The notes under the pieces were generated by a model, which was not told where the DNA came from, searched no databases, and was given only the letters and a program-made list of their open reading frames with translations. DNA of 64,000 nt from Verrucomicrobiota bacterium (GTDB lineage Bacteria; Verrucomicrobiota; Verrucomicrobiia; CAIQCK01), in the NCBI GenBank assembly GCA_016222825.1, contig JACRQF010000007.1, positions 62,001 through 126,000 on the forward strand, read 5' to 3'. Every line of letters begins with the position of its first letter. The stretch's first letter is position 1. Position numbers and translations under genes: made by a program. Below, in pieces: positions 8,771 to 19,905 of this stretch.

Positions 8771-9349
8771 GTGGAAATCGAAAGCGTCCTTGAGCAGTAT
8801 CCAAAAACTGTGAACGTGGCCGGCCTGAACGTCGTGCTGCGACCGCTCCAGCCCACCGACGTCAAACCGCTCCACCAGTTCTTCTGCGCCGTCACGGAGA
8901 CGGAGCGCATCTTCCTGCACGACCGGGTCACGGACATCGAGGTGATCCGCCAGTGGTGCAAGAACATTGACTACGGCCGAAACCTGCCGTTGCTGGCGTT
9001 GCTCAACAACCGCATCATCGGCAACGCCACGCTCCACCAGCAGCTCGGCGGCTGGAAACGCCACATCGGCCGGCTCCACGTCATCGTCCACCCGGAGTTC
9101 CGCGGACGCGGCCTCGCCAAGGCGCTGCTCCAGGAACTCGTCGAGGTCGCCCGCCATCTCAGCCTCGAACGCGTCGAGGCGGAATTCCTCGGCGATCAGG
9201 CCGCCGCCCGGAAGCTCTACGCGCGGCTCGGGTTCGACGAACTGCTGGTCCTGCCCGACTACGTCAAAGACATGCAGGCAGCGCCGCACGATTACGTGCT
9301 GATGGGCCGCATCATCAAGACCGACGAGGAGTTTGCCGGCGAAGGCTGA
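8771..9349 (+). CDS. GNAT-family N-acetyltransferase
   Basis: A 192-residue acyl-CoA-dependent acetyltransferase. The acetyl-CoA-binding motif is VIVHPEFRGRGLAKALLQEL (about residues 101-120), preceded by beta strands and followed by ARKLYARLGFDELLVLPDY, typical of GNAT motif B. GTG 8771 is chosen because GGAGG lies at 8761-8765, five bases upstream, and the protein aligns from there; an in-frame TTG at 8714 lacks such a site. It is divergent from the ligase gene, with 144 bases between the two starts, and convergent with thpR. The substrate cannot be told. Confidence 0.85.
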   Translation: MEIESVLEQYPKTVNVAGLNVVLRPLQPTDVKPLHQFFCAVTETERIFLHDRVTDIEVIRQWCKNIDYGRNLPLLALLNNRIIGNATLHQQLGGWKRHIGRLHVIVHPEFRGRGLAKALLQELVEVARHLSLERVEAEFLGDQAAARKLYARLGFDELLVLPDYVKDMQAAPHDYVLMGRIIKTDEEFAGEG

Positions 9350-9367
9350 GCGGCCTTTCGCGGCAAA

Positions 9368-9928
9368 TCACATGCCCAGCTTCGCGGCGTGCAACAGGTC
9401 GTAGATCGAGCCGCCGGACGCCAGCGTGCTCTTGTAGAGGCGGATTTCATCCACCACACAGCGGCCGAAGCCCGTGTCGGCCTCCGCTTCCACCAGCCGC
9501 CGCAGCCGTTCCGCGCCGCGCGGACTGCGCACCCGGCCAATCGTCAGGTGCGCCGCAAATTCCCGTCGCTCCCGCGGAAAGCCCAGATCCTCCATCGCGC
9601 CTTCCACGTCGCGCGCCACCGCCGTCAGTGCGTCCCGGCCGGCACCGCCGCCGACCCACACAACACGCGGCGCGCCGCGCTCCGGGAAGCAGCCCATGCC
9701 GCGCAGCTCCAACTCAAACGCCGCGCGCGACAGCGACACGAGGTCGAGCGCCGTCTTGATGTCGTCGAGCCGGCCGTCGGGCGTCTCGCCGAGGAACTTC
9801 AACGTCAGGTGGAAGTTCTCCGGCTTCACCCAGCCCACGTCGCAGTTCGCCTCCCGCAACCGCGCGGTCTTCTCCGCAATAGCGGCCCGAACTTCTTCCG
9901 TGACATCCACTGCAATGAATAAGCGCAT
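9368..9928 (-). CDS. thpR: RNA 2',3'-cyclic phosphodiesterase (2H phosphoesterase)
   Basis: A 186-residue member of the 2H phosphoesterase family, formerly called 2'-5' RNA ligase. The two signature H-x-T-x motifs are present: HLTLKFLGE (about residue 40) and HLTIGRV (about residue 127). It begins MRLFIAVDVTEEVRAAI, as usual for the family, and its length is normal. It lies 34 bases downstream of cinA on the same strand; thpR-cinA pairs (often with recA nearby) are common, but recA is not seen here. Its cellular role is in RNA end processing or repair, with the exact substrate unknown. Confidence 0.92.
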   Translation of the reverse strand: MRLFIAVDVTEEVRAAIAEKTARLREANCDVGWVKPENFHLTLKFLGETPDGRLDDIKTALDLVSLSRAAFELELRGMGCFPERGAPRVVWVGGGAGRDALTAVARDVEGAMEDLGFPRERREFAAHLTIGRVRSPRGAERLRRLVEAEADTGFGRCVVDEIRLYKSTLASGGSIYDLLHAAKLGM

Positions 9929-9937
9929 GGTGCGAAC

Positions 9938-9958
9938 GTAATCCGTAATGCGTAACTG
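9938..9958. repeat. Heptamer array (three units) between thpR and cinA
   Basis: Three consecutive heptamers, GTAATCC, GTAATGC and GTAACTG, fill most of the 34-base gap between thpR and cinA. They match the heptamer class at 21146-21180, 36378-36426, 41643-41735 and 42751-42844. Confidence 0.6.
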
Positions 9959-9962
9959 CCAA

Positions 9963-11258
9963 TTATGAAACCCTCAGCGCCCGCCTCACCATGTCGAGCG
10001 CCGTCTGCGTCGCCACAAACTTGAACGCCTCGCGGTCGTAGCGGCAGATCATCCGTCTCACTTCCGTCCCGCGCGGACCGGCAAGCGCGATGAACACCAA
10101 CCCGACAGGCTTCTTCGGCGTGCCGCCCGTCGGACCTGCGATGCCCGTGATGCCAATGCCGAAATCCGTGCCGACGCGCCGCCGGATGCCTTCGGCCAGT
10201 TCGCGCGCCACCGGACGGCTGACAGCGCCGTGCGTTTTGAGCGCCTTCGCCCTGACGCCGACGTCGCGCATCTTCGCCTCGTTGCTGTAGCAGACGATGC
10301 CCTCCATGAACACCCCGCTGCTGCCGCTGACGTTCGTGATGCGGCTCGCGAGCAACCCGCCCGTGCAACTCTCCGCCGTCGCCAGCGTCCGCTTCCACCG
10401 GATCAACTCGCGCACCACGACATCTTCCAGCCGGTCGTTCTCTCCGCCGAAGATGATGTCGCCGAGCCGCGCGCGCATCCGGGCTTCCAGTTCGTCCGCC
10501 AGCTTCACCGCCCCCGGGCCGCGCGTGATCAGCCTCACATCCACCTCGTTCGGCCGCGCGCAGTAGCCCAGTTCCACGTCGCGCCGTCCTTTGACAAGTG
10601 ACTCGACCATCTCCGCGACCCAACTCTCCCCCACCCCGACCGTGCGAAGCACCCGGCACACCGCCGGCGTCGCATAGCCGCGCGCGCGCAGCAGCGGCAT
10701 GACGTGATTATCGAACATCGGCTGCAACTCGCGCGGCGGCCCCGGCAACAGGACCACCAGCCGCTGCAAGACGCCGTATTTCACCGGCAGCGGCTCGCGC
10801 AGGAGCGACACCTTCTCCTCCGGCTCCACTTCCGCTTCCATCGCCAAGCCCGGCGCCGTGCCGTGGTCGTTCGGAAGCACCCGCGCGCCTTCGGGCACCT
10901 GCGCCTGGACCGCAATGGCTTTGGGCATCCGCACCCGGCGGACGCGGAACCGCACTTTGATCTTCGCCAGCACCTTCTTGTCCTCGCGAAGCCTCCGGCC
11001 GAGCAGTTCCGCGACAACATCCCGCGTCACATCATCCGAGGTTGGCCCCAAGCCGCCCGTCACGATTACCAGGTCCGCCCGCTGCAACGCCTGGCTCACA
11101 GCGTCCGCCATCGCCTGCCGGTCGTCGCCCACCGTGACGATCCGCGTGACGCGAATGCCGAGCGAGCCGAGCCGGGGCGCGATGTAGTTGGGGTGTGTGT
11201 TGACGACGTAGCCCAGCAGCAGCTCTGTCCCCGTGGCGATGATCTCGCAGTTGGCCAT
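9963..11258 (-). CDS. cinA: CinA-family protein (NMN deamidase / competence-damage protein)
   Basis: A 431-residue two-domain protein. The N-terminal MoCF-type domain shows GTELLLGYVVNTH and VIVTGGLGPTSDDVTRD. The C-terminal CinA amidase domain (from about residue 265) shows TAESCTGGLLASRITN and GIAGPTGGTPKKPVGLVF. The family removes the amide of nicotinamide mononucleotide, recycling pyridine nucleotides, and the N-terminal domain can act as an ADP-ribose pyrophosphatase. ATG 11258 is chosen over a GTG five codons earlier because GAAGG lies just upstream and the protein should start MANCEIIATGTEL. The loop around residues 120-165 is longer than usual. It sits 25 bases after cstA and 34 before thpR, all leftward, so they may be co-transcribed. 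Confidence 0.92.
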   Translation of the reverse strand: MANCEIIATGTELLLGYVVNTHPNYIAPRLGSLGIRVTRIVTVGDDRQAMADAVSQALQRADLVIVTGGLGPTSDDVTRDVVAELLGRRLREDKKVLAKIKVRFRVRRVRMPKAIAVQAQVPEGARVLPNDHGTAPGLAMEAEVEPEEKVSLLREPLPVKYGVLQRLVVLLPGPPRELQPMFDNHVMPLLRARGYATPAVCRVLRTVGVGESWVAEMVESLVKGRRDVELGYCARPNEVDVRLITRGPGAVKLADELEARMRARLGDIIFGGENDRLEDVVVRELIRWKRTLATAESCTGGLLASRITNVSGSSGVFMEGIVCYSNEAKMRDVGVRAKALKTHGAVSRPVARELAEGIRRRVGTDFGIGITGIAGPTGGTPKKPVGLVFIALAGPRGTEVRRMICRYDREAFKFVATQTALDMVRRALRVS

Positions 11259-11283
11259 CACGCCTTCAATCACTCGTCACGCC

Positions 11284-13503
<2,220 letters not shown>

Positions 13504-13566
13504 ATTCGGATCATCCGCATTCTATGGCCGGCCCGCGGCCGGTCAACCTCTGCCTTGCAGGCCGCT

Positions 13567-14334
13567 TCATCCGCGGCCCTTCTTCTCCAACGGCTGGCTC
13601 GCGCGCTCGATACGCTCGCGCCTGGCCCGCTGCTTGGCACGGCCCTGCGCCGTGAAGATGCGCGCCAGCCGGTCTTTCACTTCCATGCATGCCAAAACCT
13701 TGAACGCGCCCCACGGCGACAGCGGCGGCGAATAGTGCCGCACCTTCCCCGCACGGATGGCGCGGAACACCGGCAGCATCTCCTTCTCGGCGTCCACCAG
13801 CGTATGGTTCGCTCCAAACATGAACAACTGATGCGCGTCGCTCGTGGCCACCAGCGGCAGGCCGCGCTCCTTCGCCACGCGCTCGGCCCGCCGGTTGAAA
13901 TTCAGCCCTCGGATGTGCATGTGGCAGACCTCCACCGCGTCCCAGAGGTCCATCTGCTCGAAAAACTTCCGCCTCAGGCATTGCGGCACCGGATAGAGCG
14001 GATGCGGCGCGATCACCAGCCCCGCCTCGCCCTTGGCCCTCTTCCATGCGCGCAGATCCTCGAACGTGTGCATCCGGTCCACCTCCGCCTGCGTGATGTT
14101 CAGGCACAACACCTCCCGCCGCTCCACGAACACCTCGCAACCGGGAATCAGCAGGATCCCCCGCTCCCGCGCCAGTGCCGTCACCGCCGGATCGTCCAGC
14201 ACCTGCCCGTGAAACGTGAACGCCAGCACATCGAACTTCAACGCCGCCGCCTTCTCCACCACGTCCCGCGCGCCGTAATCGCAGCAATCCAGCGCGTCCT
14301 CGCGCGCGTGTATGTGAAAGTCGCACTTCAGCAT
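13567..14334 (-). CDS. PHP-domain metal-dependent phosphoesterase
   Basis: A 255-residue protein with the PHP fold. Metal-binding motifs are DFHIHAREDALD at the N terminus, AFTFHGQVLDDP, GCEVFVE, IAPHPLYPVPQ and ATSDAHQL, matching the spaced His/Asp sites of histidinol-phosphatase-like PHP proteins. It probably hydrolyses a phosphoester in the cytoplasm. The basic C-terminal tail (about 30 residues rich in Arg and Lys) could bind nucleic acid, but that is a guess. It is 63 bases upstream of cstA on the same strand. Confidence 0.85.
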   Translation of the reverse strand: MLKCDFHIHAREDALDCCDYGARDVVEKAAALKFDVLAFTFHGQVLDDPAVTALARERGILLIPGCEVFVERREVLCLNITQAEVDRMHTFEDLRAWKRAKGEAGLVIAPHPLYPVPQCLRRKFFEQMDLWDAVEVCHMHIRGLNFNRRAERVAKERGLPLVATSDAHQLFMFGANHTLVDAEKEMLPVFRAIRAGKVRHYSPPLSPWGAFKVLACMEVKDRLARIFTAQGRAKQRARRERIERASQPLEKKGRG

Positions 14335-14554
14335 TGCCTCTCACATTAGCGGAACCTTCCCCCGACTCAAGCAGAACAACAACGCCGCGAGTCACCCAGC
14401 GATGGCTCATGAATGAGTTCAACCCGTCCAAGCGCCAGCGGAACGAACGGGGTGTGTTGGGATTTCGTCTGGCTTGGACGGAAGCCAGTGCGCTCGTCCC
14501 CAAGGGTGGAAATCAGGGCGGAGCAGCCGGAGGCAAGGACCGTTTCGGCAAAGC

Positions 14555-15220
14555 CTATGGGCGCGTCGCGTCGTTGCGGCCAGCGTCACGGACGGCCACA
14601 AGCGGTGAGGAAGCCGGTTTGCTGTAGAACGGCACTACCCCGGATGGCATCTTCTCCAGCCATTGGAACGACTTCTTCGCCCATTTCTCGTCCCGGGCCG
14701 CCGTGTCGTTGTGGGCGAGAGTCCACGTGAACGTCTCGGCCATGACTTCCTTCCTGACCGTTTCAAGTTTCAACACGACCTCGCCCGCATAGGTCACTTG
14801 GGAATCCCTGACAGTGAAGACCATCTTCTTCTGGCCAACAAGCTCAGTCCATCGGAACGTATTGGGCAACGCCACCTCCTCCAATGCGTATTCCCCGGCA
14901 GGCAGTTCCAGCAGGATCAACTGTGTGAACACCGAGTTGTCCGGCGTGCATTTCTCAATCGCGCCCTGCACACCCGGTCGGGATGACAAGGGAACGGAGG
15001 TTCTCTTGCGATCCGCCTCGTTCGTCACAACGATGTCGAGAGGCCCGGTGATGGGCCGGCGGTCGAGAGACGTGTAATCGGTTCTGAGCGTGAAGCAAAC
15101 CACAGATTTCCGCCCGTCGGCGGCAGGCCCCGCCCGGCCCACCAACGCCGTCCTGCTGCACCCGCAAACACACAACCCCGCCAGGATCAGGCCGATCAGA
15201 CAGTTCAATCTAGTTTTCAT
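14555..15220 (-). CDS. Putative lipoprotein of unknown function
   Basis: A 221-residue exported protein. The N terminus has a Lys/Arg start, a hydrophobic stretch (LIGLILAGLCV) and a likely lipobox ending at Cys21 (VCGC), suggesting lipid anchoring. The mature part is mostly beta, with LLELPAGEYALEEVALP resembling a carboxypeptidase-regulatory or collagen-binding-B-like sandwich. I do not recognise a named family. It lies in a leftward region between the giant PEP-CTERM protein and the PHP gene, separated from the former by a hairpin at 15377-15433. The 220 bases downstream (14335-14554) hold nothing I can name. Confidence 0.6.
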   Translation of the reverse strand: MKTRLNCLIGLILAGLCVCGCSRTALVGRAGPAADGRKSVVCFTLRTDYTSLDRRPITGPLDIVVTNEADRKRTSVPLSSRPGVQGAIEKCTPDNSVFTQLILLELPAGEYALEEVALPNTFRWTELVGQKKMVFTVRDSQVTYAGEVVLKLETVRKEVMAETFTWTLAHNDTAARDEKWAKKSFQWLEKMPSGVVPFYSKPASSPLVAVRDAGRNDATRP

Positions 15221-15376
15221 TTTTGCTCCTCATTCTGAAGCTCACACTGCTTCAGAAATGCGCGTTTTCAAAACGGCGAGGCTGCGGAAAAGCGCCGCAT
15301 CGTTGGATAGGCAAATTCCCTCCCCACGCCGCGGAATCAGCGAAATGCGCGGCGTAACGAAAGCCCCCCATCAACC

Positions 15377-15433
15377 CGAAAACCGAAGTTGATCGTGAGG
15401 CAGGCAATCCTGTCTGCCCAACTTCGGTTTTCG
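15377..15433. repeat. Inverted repeat, possible terminator, after the giant PEP-CTERM gene
   Basis: A perfect 14-bp inverted repeat, CGAAAACCGAAGTT (15377-15390) and AACTTCGGTTTTCG (15420-15433), encloses a second smaller palindrome, GGCAGGCAATCCTGTCTGCC. It lies downstream of the PEP-CTERM gene stop (15504). No clear U-run follows on either strand, so it may be a transcript-stabilising hairpin or an interspersed repeat rather than an intrinsic terminator. Confidence 0.55.
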
Positions 15434-15503
15434 AGATCAAGAGAAACGAAGCGCCGCCCCTTCTCAGCCGCAGGCAGCGGCTCGCGCGCCGGAGCCGACG
15501 TTG

Positions 15504-18500
15504 CTACCTTCTGCGCCGCCGTCCGCAAAGCACAACCGCTCCCATCGCCAGCAGCGACCACGCGCCCGGTTCGGGCACGATCGCAATCTCGCCCAGCGTG
15601 TAGAGACGGTCCGTGTTCCATGCCATGCCCGCGCCCAGCGCCGGCAGGTTCGTCTGCGAGAACGTGCCGGTCAGGGAGTCGAAGCTGAAGAGGTCGAACG
15701 TGTCGCCCGCGTTGCCGGTGTAGCCGTTGGTCAACGTCACATCCAACAGGCCCCCGATGCGCAGGAAGCCGCCGACCCAGACGCGGTCGTAGTCGTTGGT
15801 GGCCGTGCCGCCGATCTCCATGCTCAACAGGGAGGAATCGCTGAGCGTCAGGTCGCCGCTGAAGCTGAGCGTGCCGGCGGAGTGGCCGGGGGCGATGATG
15901 CCGAAGTTGGTGGCACTGCCGGCAATGATGTCGCCGCTGCCGATGAGGCTGGCGTTGGTGGAGAGTTTCAGGCCGTCGGCAAAGCTGTGCGTGCCGCCGA
16001 GCAGATCGAGTGTGGCGGACTGGACGCCATCGCCGACCGCGAAGGCGACGCCGTTGGAAACGCTGCTGCCGCCGCTGCGCAGTAGGCCCGCGCTGAAGGT
16101 CATGACGCTGCTGGCGTTGTTGGTGAGATAGAGCTGGTTGACGACCACGGTGCCGGTGTTGAGCGAGAATGTGCCCCGACGCACGTCGAGCAAGCCGTTG
16201 CCCGCAGCGTTCGTGGCGTAGAGATTGCCGCCGGAGACGGTGACAATGTTGCCGGTAGAGGTAGCCTGGGATCCCAAGGTGATGCTGGAAGCGATGACCG
16301 CGCCACCGCTACTGATGGCCAGGCTGCTGCGGCGGCCGGAGATGCCGACAAAAAGCCCGCCGCTGTTGCTCCAGACCGAGCCGGAGCCAGTGACCGTCAC
16401 GACGTTGCTGATGACGCCGATGTCGAAGCCGATGTAGCCTGTGGTGCTGAAAACCCGGCCGCCATTGGTGATTGTCAGGCTATTGCGGGAGCCGGAGCCG
16501 CCGATTTCGAGGATGCTGCTGTTGCTCCAGACCGAGCCGGGGCCAGTCACCGTCGCTGCGTTGCTGTTCGCGCCGAGGGCGCTGCCGATGATGCCGTCGG
16601 TGTTGAATACCGCGCCGGCGTTGGAGATAACCAGGCTGTTGCGGGAGCCGGACCAGCCGACATACAACTGGCTGCTGTTGCTCCAGACCGAACCGGGGCC
16701 AGTCACCGTCGCCGCGTTGCCTGTCGCACCAGCGTCGTAACCAATGTAGCCATACGTGTTGAAGACCGTGCCGGCGTTAGTGATGGCCAGACTGTTGCGG
16801 GAACTGTAGAGGCCGATAAAAAGCTGGCTGCTGTTGCTCCAGACCGAGTTGGGGCCGGTCACCCTCGCTGCGTTGCCGTTCGCGCCCGGGTTGTAGCCAA
16901 CGTAGCCATCGGTGTTGAAGACCGCGCCGCTGTTGGTGATGACCAAGCTGTTGCCGGAGCCAGAATCACCAACACTCAGACTGCCGCTATTCCTCCAGGC
17001 CGAGCCGGCGCCGCTGACCAGCACGGTGTTGTTGCTCGAGCTGTGGCCGATGTAGCCGATGGTGTTGAAGACCTGGCCACCGTTGGTGATTATCAGTTGG
17101 TTGCCGGAACCGGAAAGGCCCACGTAGAGAGGGTTGGTGCTGTTGGTCCAGAGAGAACCGGTGCCGGCGACCAGCACCGCGTTGCCGATGGCACTGGCGT
17201 TGTTGCCGATGTTGGCGCCCTGGCTGAAGACCCGGCCGCCGTCGGTGATGGTCAGTTGATTGCTGGAGCTGAAAAGGCCCACGTAGAGAAGGTTGCTGTT
17301 GGTCCAGAAAGAGCCGGCGCCGCTGACCAGCACCGCGTTGTTGTGCGCGCTGGCACTGTCGCCGATCTCGCTGCCCAAGCTGAGGACGCGGCCGCCGTTG
17401 GTGATGGTCAACTGGTTGAACGATCCGGTCCTGCCTACGTAAAGCCAGCCGCTGTTGTTCCAAGCCGAGTTGTTGCCCGTGACGATCACGACGTTGCTGC
17501 TGGAGCTTACCGCATTGCCAAGGATGGCCACACCGCCAGCCACCACGCCTCCGTTGGTGATCATGACTTGATTCATGCCACCCGTGTTGCCGATGGTGAG
17601 CGATCCATTGAGAATCCCGCCGCCGATAACCGTCAGCGTCGCATGGCCATCGTTGATGAAATTCGTCAAGTTCGCTGTTGCCGTGCCGGAGATGGTCCAT
17701 GTGCCGAAGTTGGTGGCGACGCTCACATCATGCTGGCCGCCGCTGTGCTGAACCGCTGCGCCGACCTCGTTGAGGAACACCGTATCCTGATTCGTGCCGC
17801 CGGTGATCTGCAACGTCCCGGTGTTGTCGTAGAACGCCGGGTCGAAAAGGCCACCGGTCTGCCGGAAGACGCCCGCGTTGGTCACCACGTTCACCACCGC
17901 CAAGCCGCCCGTCATCGTGAACCCGCCGGAAGCCTGGATCGCCAGCCGCGGCGTGTTCAGCGTGGCGGCATTGGTCAGCACGCTATTGCCGGCAATCTGC
18001 AGGCCGTCGGCAAACGAGTGGCTTCCCGACGGCAGGATAAACGCCGCTGCGTTCGTGCCGTCGCCGATGGTGAACCGTGTCCCGTTGGAGATGGCGCTGC
18101 CGAGTGAGGTGAGCGTGCCGGCGTTGAAGGTGAGCGCGCTGCTGGCGTTGGTGGACGTGAACTGGCTGGCGGTGAAAGCGCCTCCGTTGATGGTGAGCGC
18201 GCCCAGGTTCAGGAAATTGGTCAGGCTCGCGCCCATCGTGGTGCCGAGCATCCAGTTGCCACGGTTGGTAACGCTGCCGAGGATGGTGCCGTCGCCCATG
18301 AGCGTCGCGTTGGTGTTGATGAACAGGCCGTCGGCAAAGGAATGGATGCCGCCGAGCATGTCGTAGGTGGCCGGGAGCACGCCGTTGCCGACGACGAATG
18401 GCACCGTGTTGGAGACCGTCGTGCCGCCGCTGGCCAACAGGCCGCCGTTGAAGTTAAACACGCTATTGGTGTTATTGGTGAGATAGAGCCGGTCAACAAT

Positions 18501-19871
18501 CACCGTGCCGCTATTGAGCGTGAACGAGCCGTAACGCACATCCAGAACACTCGGGCCGGTCGTGTTGGTGGCAATGGGCTGGCTCACGGCCACCGTGCCG
18601 CTGTTGATCGCGATCGGCGAGTAATGCACGTTAACAACGGCGATGTTGGTGGTGACGCAGAGGTAGCCTCCATTCAGCGTGACGTTGTTCTTCGACATCG
18701 CCTGCGCGCCCACGACAAGGTTGCTGGTCACGATTACCATGCCGCCGTTGGTGATGGTCAGCTTGTTGTTGCCGGAGCCGGCGTAACCGACATACAGGTC
18801 GCCGCTGTTACCCCACACGGAACCGGGGCCGGTGACGACCACCGAGTTGCTGTAGGCGCTGCTCTTGTCGCTGATGTAACCGCCGGCATTGATCACCATG
18901 GCGCCATTCGCAATGGTCAGCGTATTGTTGGTGCCGTAGAACCCGACATACAAATAGTTGTTATTGCTCCAGAGCGACCCGGGATCCGTGACCAGCACCG
19001 AGTTGTCCTTGCTCTGATAGCCGAGGGTGGACGAACCGTTGTTGTTGAGCACTTGGCCGCCGTTGGCAATGGTCAGCGTGTTGCCGTTGCCGCCAAATCC
19101 GACATTGATGCCGGCGTTGATGTTGGTGACGCTCAAGACCGACCCGGGACCGGTTACGAGCATCTTGTTGTTGCTGCTGTTGGCAGCACTGCCTATGGTC
19201 GCGCCGGGCGAAGCGACCACCTGACCGCCATTGGTAATAATCAGAGTGTTACCCGAGCCAAAGCCGCCGACCGTAAGCGCACCGCTACGCCATACGGATC
19301 CGGTGTCCGTCACCCACACAATGTTGTTGGCGCTCGCATTGCTGACACCAAGCTGGGCACTGGCGCTCGATACTTGTCCGCCATCGGCGATCGTCAAACT
19401 GTTCCCAGAACCGGATTGCCCGACATAGAGAGCGGTGCCCACACTCCAGAGTGAACCCGCGCCCGTCACCAACACTGAGTTGCTGCCTGAGGAGGCTCCA
19501 ATGGTTCCGGCGGTGTTGTTGATCAACTGGCCGCCGTTGGCAATCGTCAACTGGTTGAACGAGCCGCTGCTGCCGACATGGAGGCGCGCGCTGTTGCTCC
19601 AGAGCGAGCCTATGCCGCTAACAAAGACAGCATTGTTGCTGGAAACGGCGGAGTTGCCAACGATGCTGTTGCCGCCAGTGACGTTCACAATGCCGCCGTT
19701 GGTGACAATCAGCGTGTTGAAGGAACCATTGGTGCCGACGCTGTAATTCCCCGTTATGCTGGTCGTCGCGCCGTCCACGATGTTCGTGACGCCGGTCTCG
19801 GCGCGACCGCTAGGCGCAAGCGTGAACACAGCCAAACCTGCAGTGATCCAAATCGTTCTCGGTATTCTCAT
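15504..19871 (-). CDS. Giant repeat protein with PEP-CTERM sorting signal (autotransporter-barrel-less adhesin-like)
   Basis: A 1455-residue exported protein. It has a signal peptide (ITAGLAVFTLAPSGRAE) and ends with VPEPGAWSLLAMGAVVLCGR followed by arginines, the PEP-CTERM tail recognised by exosortase. In between I count about sixteen repeats of roughly 50 residues with consensus GSxNxLTITNGGxVxN, then IG, then VTGxGSVWSNSxxLYVG. They fall in two blocks (about residues 40-400 and 770-1200) separated by, and followed by, longer parts with THSFADGL motifs. This is a beta-helix-like passenger architecture rich in Asn, Ser, Thr and Gly. Likely role: cell-surface or extracellular-matrix protein. 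Start ATG 19871. Exosortase itself is not in the window. Confidence 0.85.
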   Translation of the reverse strand: MRIPRTIWITAGLAVFTLAPSGRAETGVTNIVDGATTSITGNYSVGTNGSFNTLIVTNGGIVNVTGGNSIVGNSAVSSNNAVFVSGIGSLWSNSARLHVGSSGSFNQLTIANGGQLINNTAGTIGASSGSNSVLVTGAGSLWSVGTALYVGQSGSGNSLTIADGGQVSSASAQLGVSNASANNIVWVTDTGSVWRSGALTVGGFGSGNTLIITNGGQVVASPGATIGSAANSSNNKMLVTGPGSVLSVTNINAGINVGFGGNGNTLTIANGGQVLNNNGSSTLGYQSKDNSVLVTDPGSLWSNNNYLYVGFYGTNNTLTIANGAMVINAGGYISDKSSAYSNSVVVTGPGSVWGNSGDLYVGYAGSGNNKLTITNGGMVIVTSNLVVGAQAMSKNNVTLNGGYLCVTTNIAVVNVHYSPIAINSGTVAVSQPIATNTTGPSVLDVRYGSFTLNSGTVIVDRLYLTNNTNSVFNFNGGLLASGGTTVSNTVPFVVGNGVLPATYDMLGGIHSFADGLFINTNATLMGDGTILGSVTNRGNWMLGTTMGASLTNFLNLGALTINGGAFTASQFTSTNASSALTFNAGTLTSLGSAISNGTRFTIGDGTNAAAFILPSGSHSFADGLQIAGNSVLTNAATLNTPRLAIQASGGFTMTGGLAVVNVVTNAGVFRQTGGLFDPAFYDNTGTLQITGGTNQDTVFLNEVGAAVQHSGGQHDVSVATNFGTWTISGTATANLTNFINDGHATLTVIGGGILNGSLTIGNTGGMNQVMITNGGVVAGGVAILGNAVSSSSNVVIVTGNNSAWNNSGWLYVGRTGSFNQLTITNGGRVLSLGSEIGDSASAHNNAVLVSGAGSFWTNSNLLYVGLFSSSNQLTITDGGRVFSQGANIGNNASAIGNAVLVAGTGSLWTNSTNPLYVGLSGSGNQLIITNGGQVFNTIGYIGHSSSNNTVLVSGAGSAWRNSGSLSVGDSGSGNSLVITNSGAVFNTDGYVGYNPGANGNAARVTGPNSVWSNSSQLFIGLYSSRNSLAITNAGTVFNTYGYIGYDAGATGNAATVTGPGSVWSNSSQLYVGWSGSRNSLVISNAGAVFNTDGIIGSALGANSNAATVTGPGSVWSNSSILEIGGSGSRNSLTITNGGRVFSTTGYIGFDIGVISNVVTVTGSGSVWSNSGGLFVGISGRRSSLAISSGGAVIASSITLGSQATSTGNIVTVSGGNLYATNAAGNGLLDVRRGTFSLNTGTVVVNQLYLTNNASSVMTFSAGLLRSGGSSVSNGVAFAVGDGVQSATLDLLGGTHSFADGLKLSTNASLIGSGDIIAGSATNFGIIAPGHSAGTLSFSGDLTLSDSSLLSMEIGGTATNDYDRVWVGGFLRIGGLLDVTLTNGYTGNAGDTFDLFSFDSLTGTFSQTNLPALGAGMAWNTDRLYTLGEIAIVPEPGAWSLLAMGAVVLCGRRRRR

Positions 19872-19905
19872 CTGTATCTACCTCACAGTCTCTTCCTGAT
19901 TGCGT

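Noticed and set aside
15504..19871. Repeats of the giant gene considered as DNA-level CRISPR or mobile repeats
   Set aside because: They keep reading frame and encode a consistent protein motif with signal peptide and PEP-CTERM tail, so they are protein repeats.
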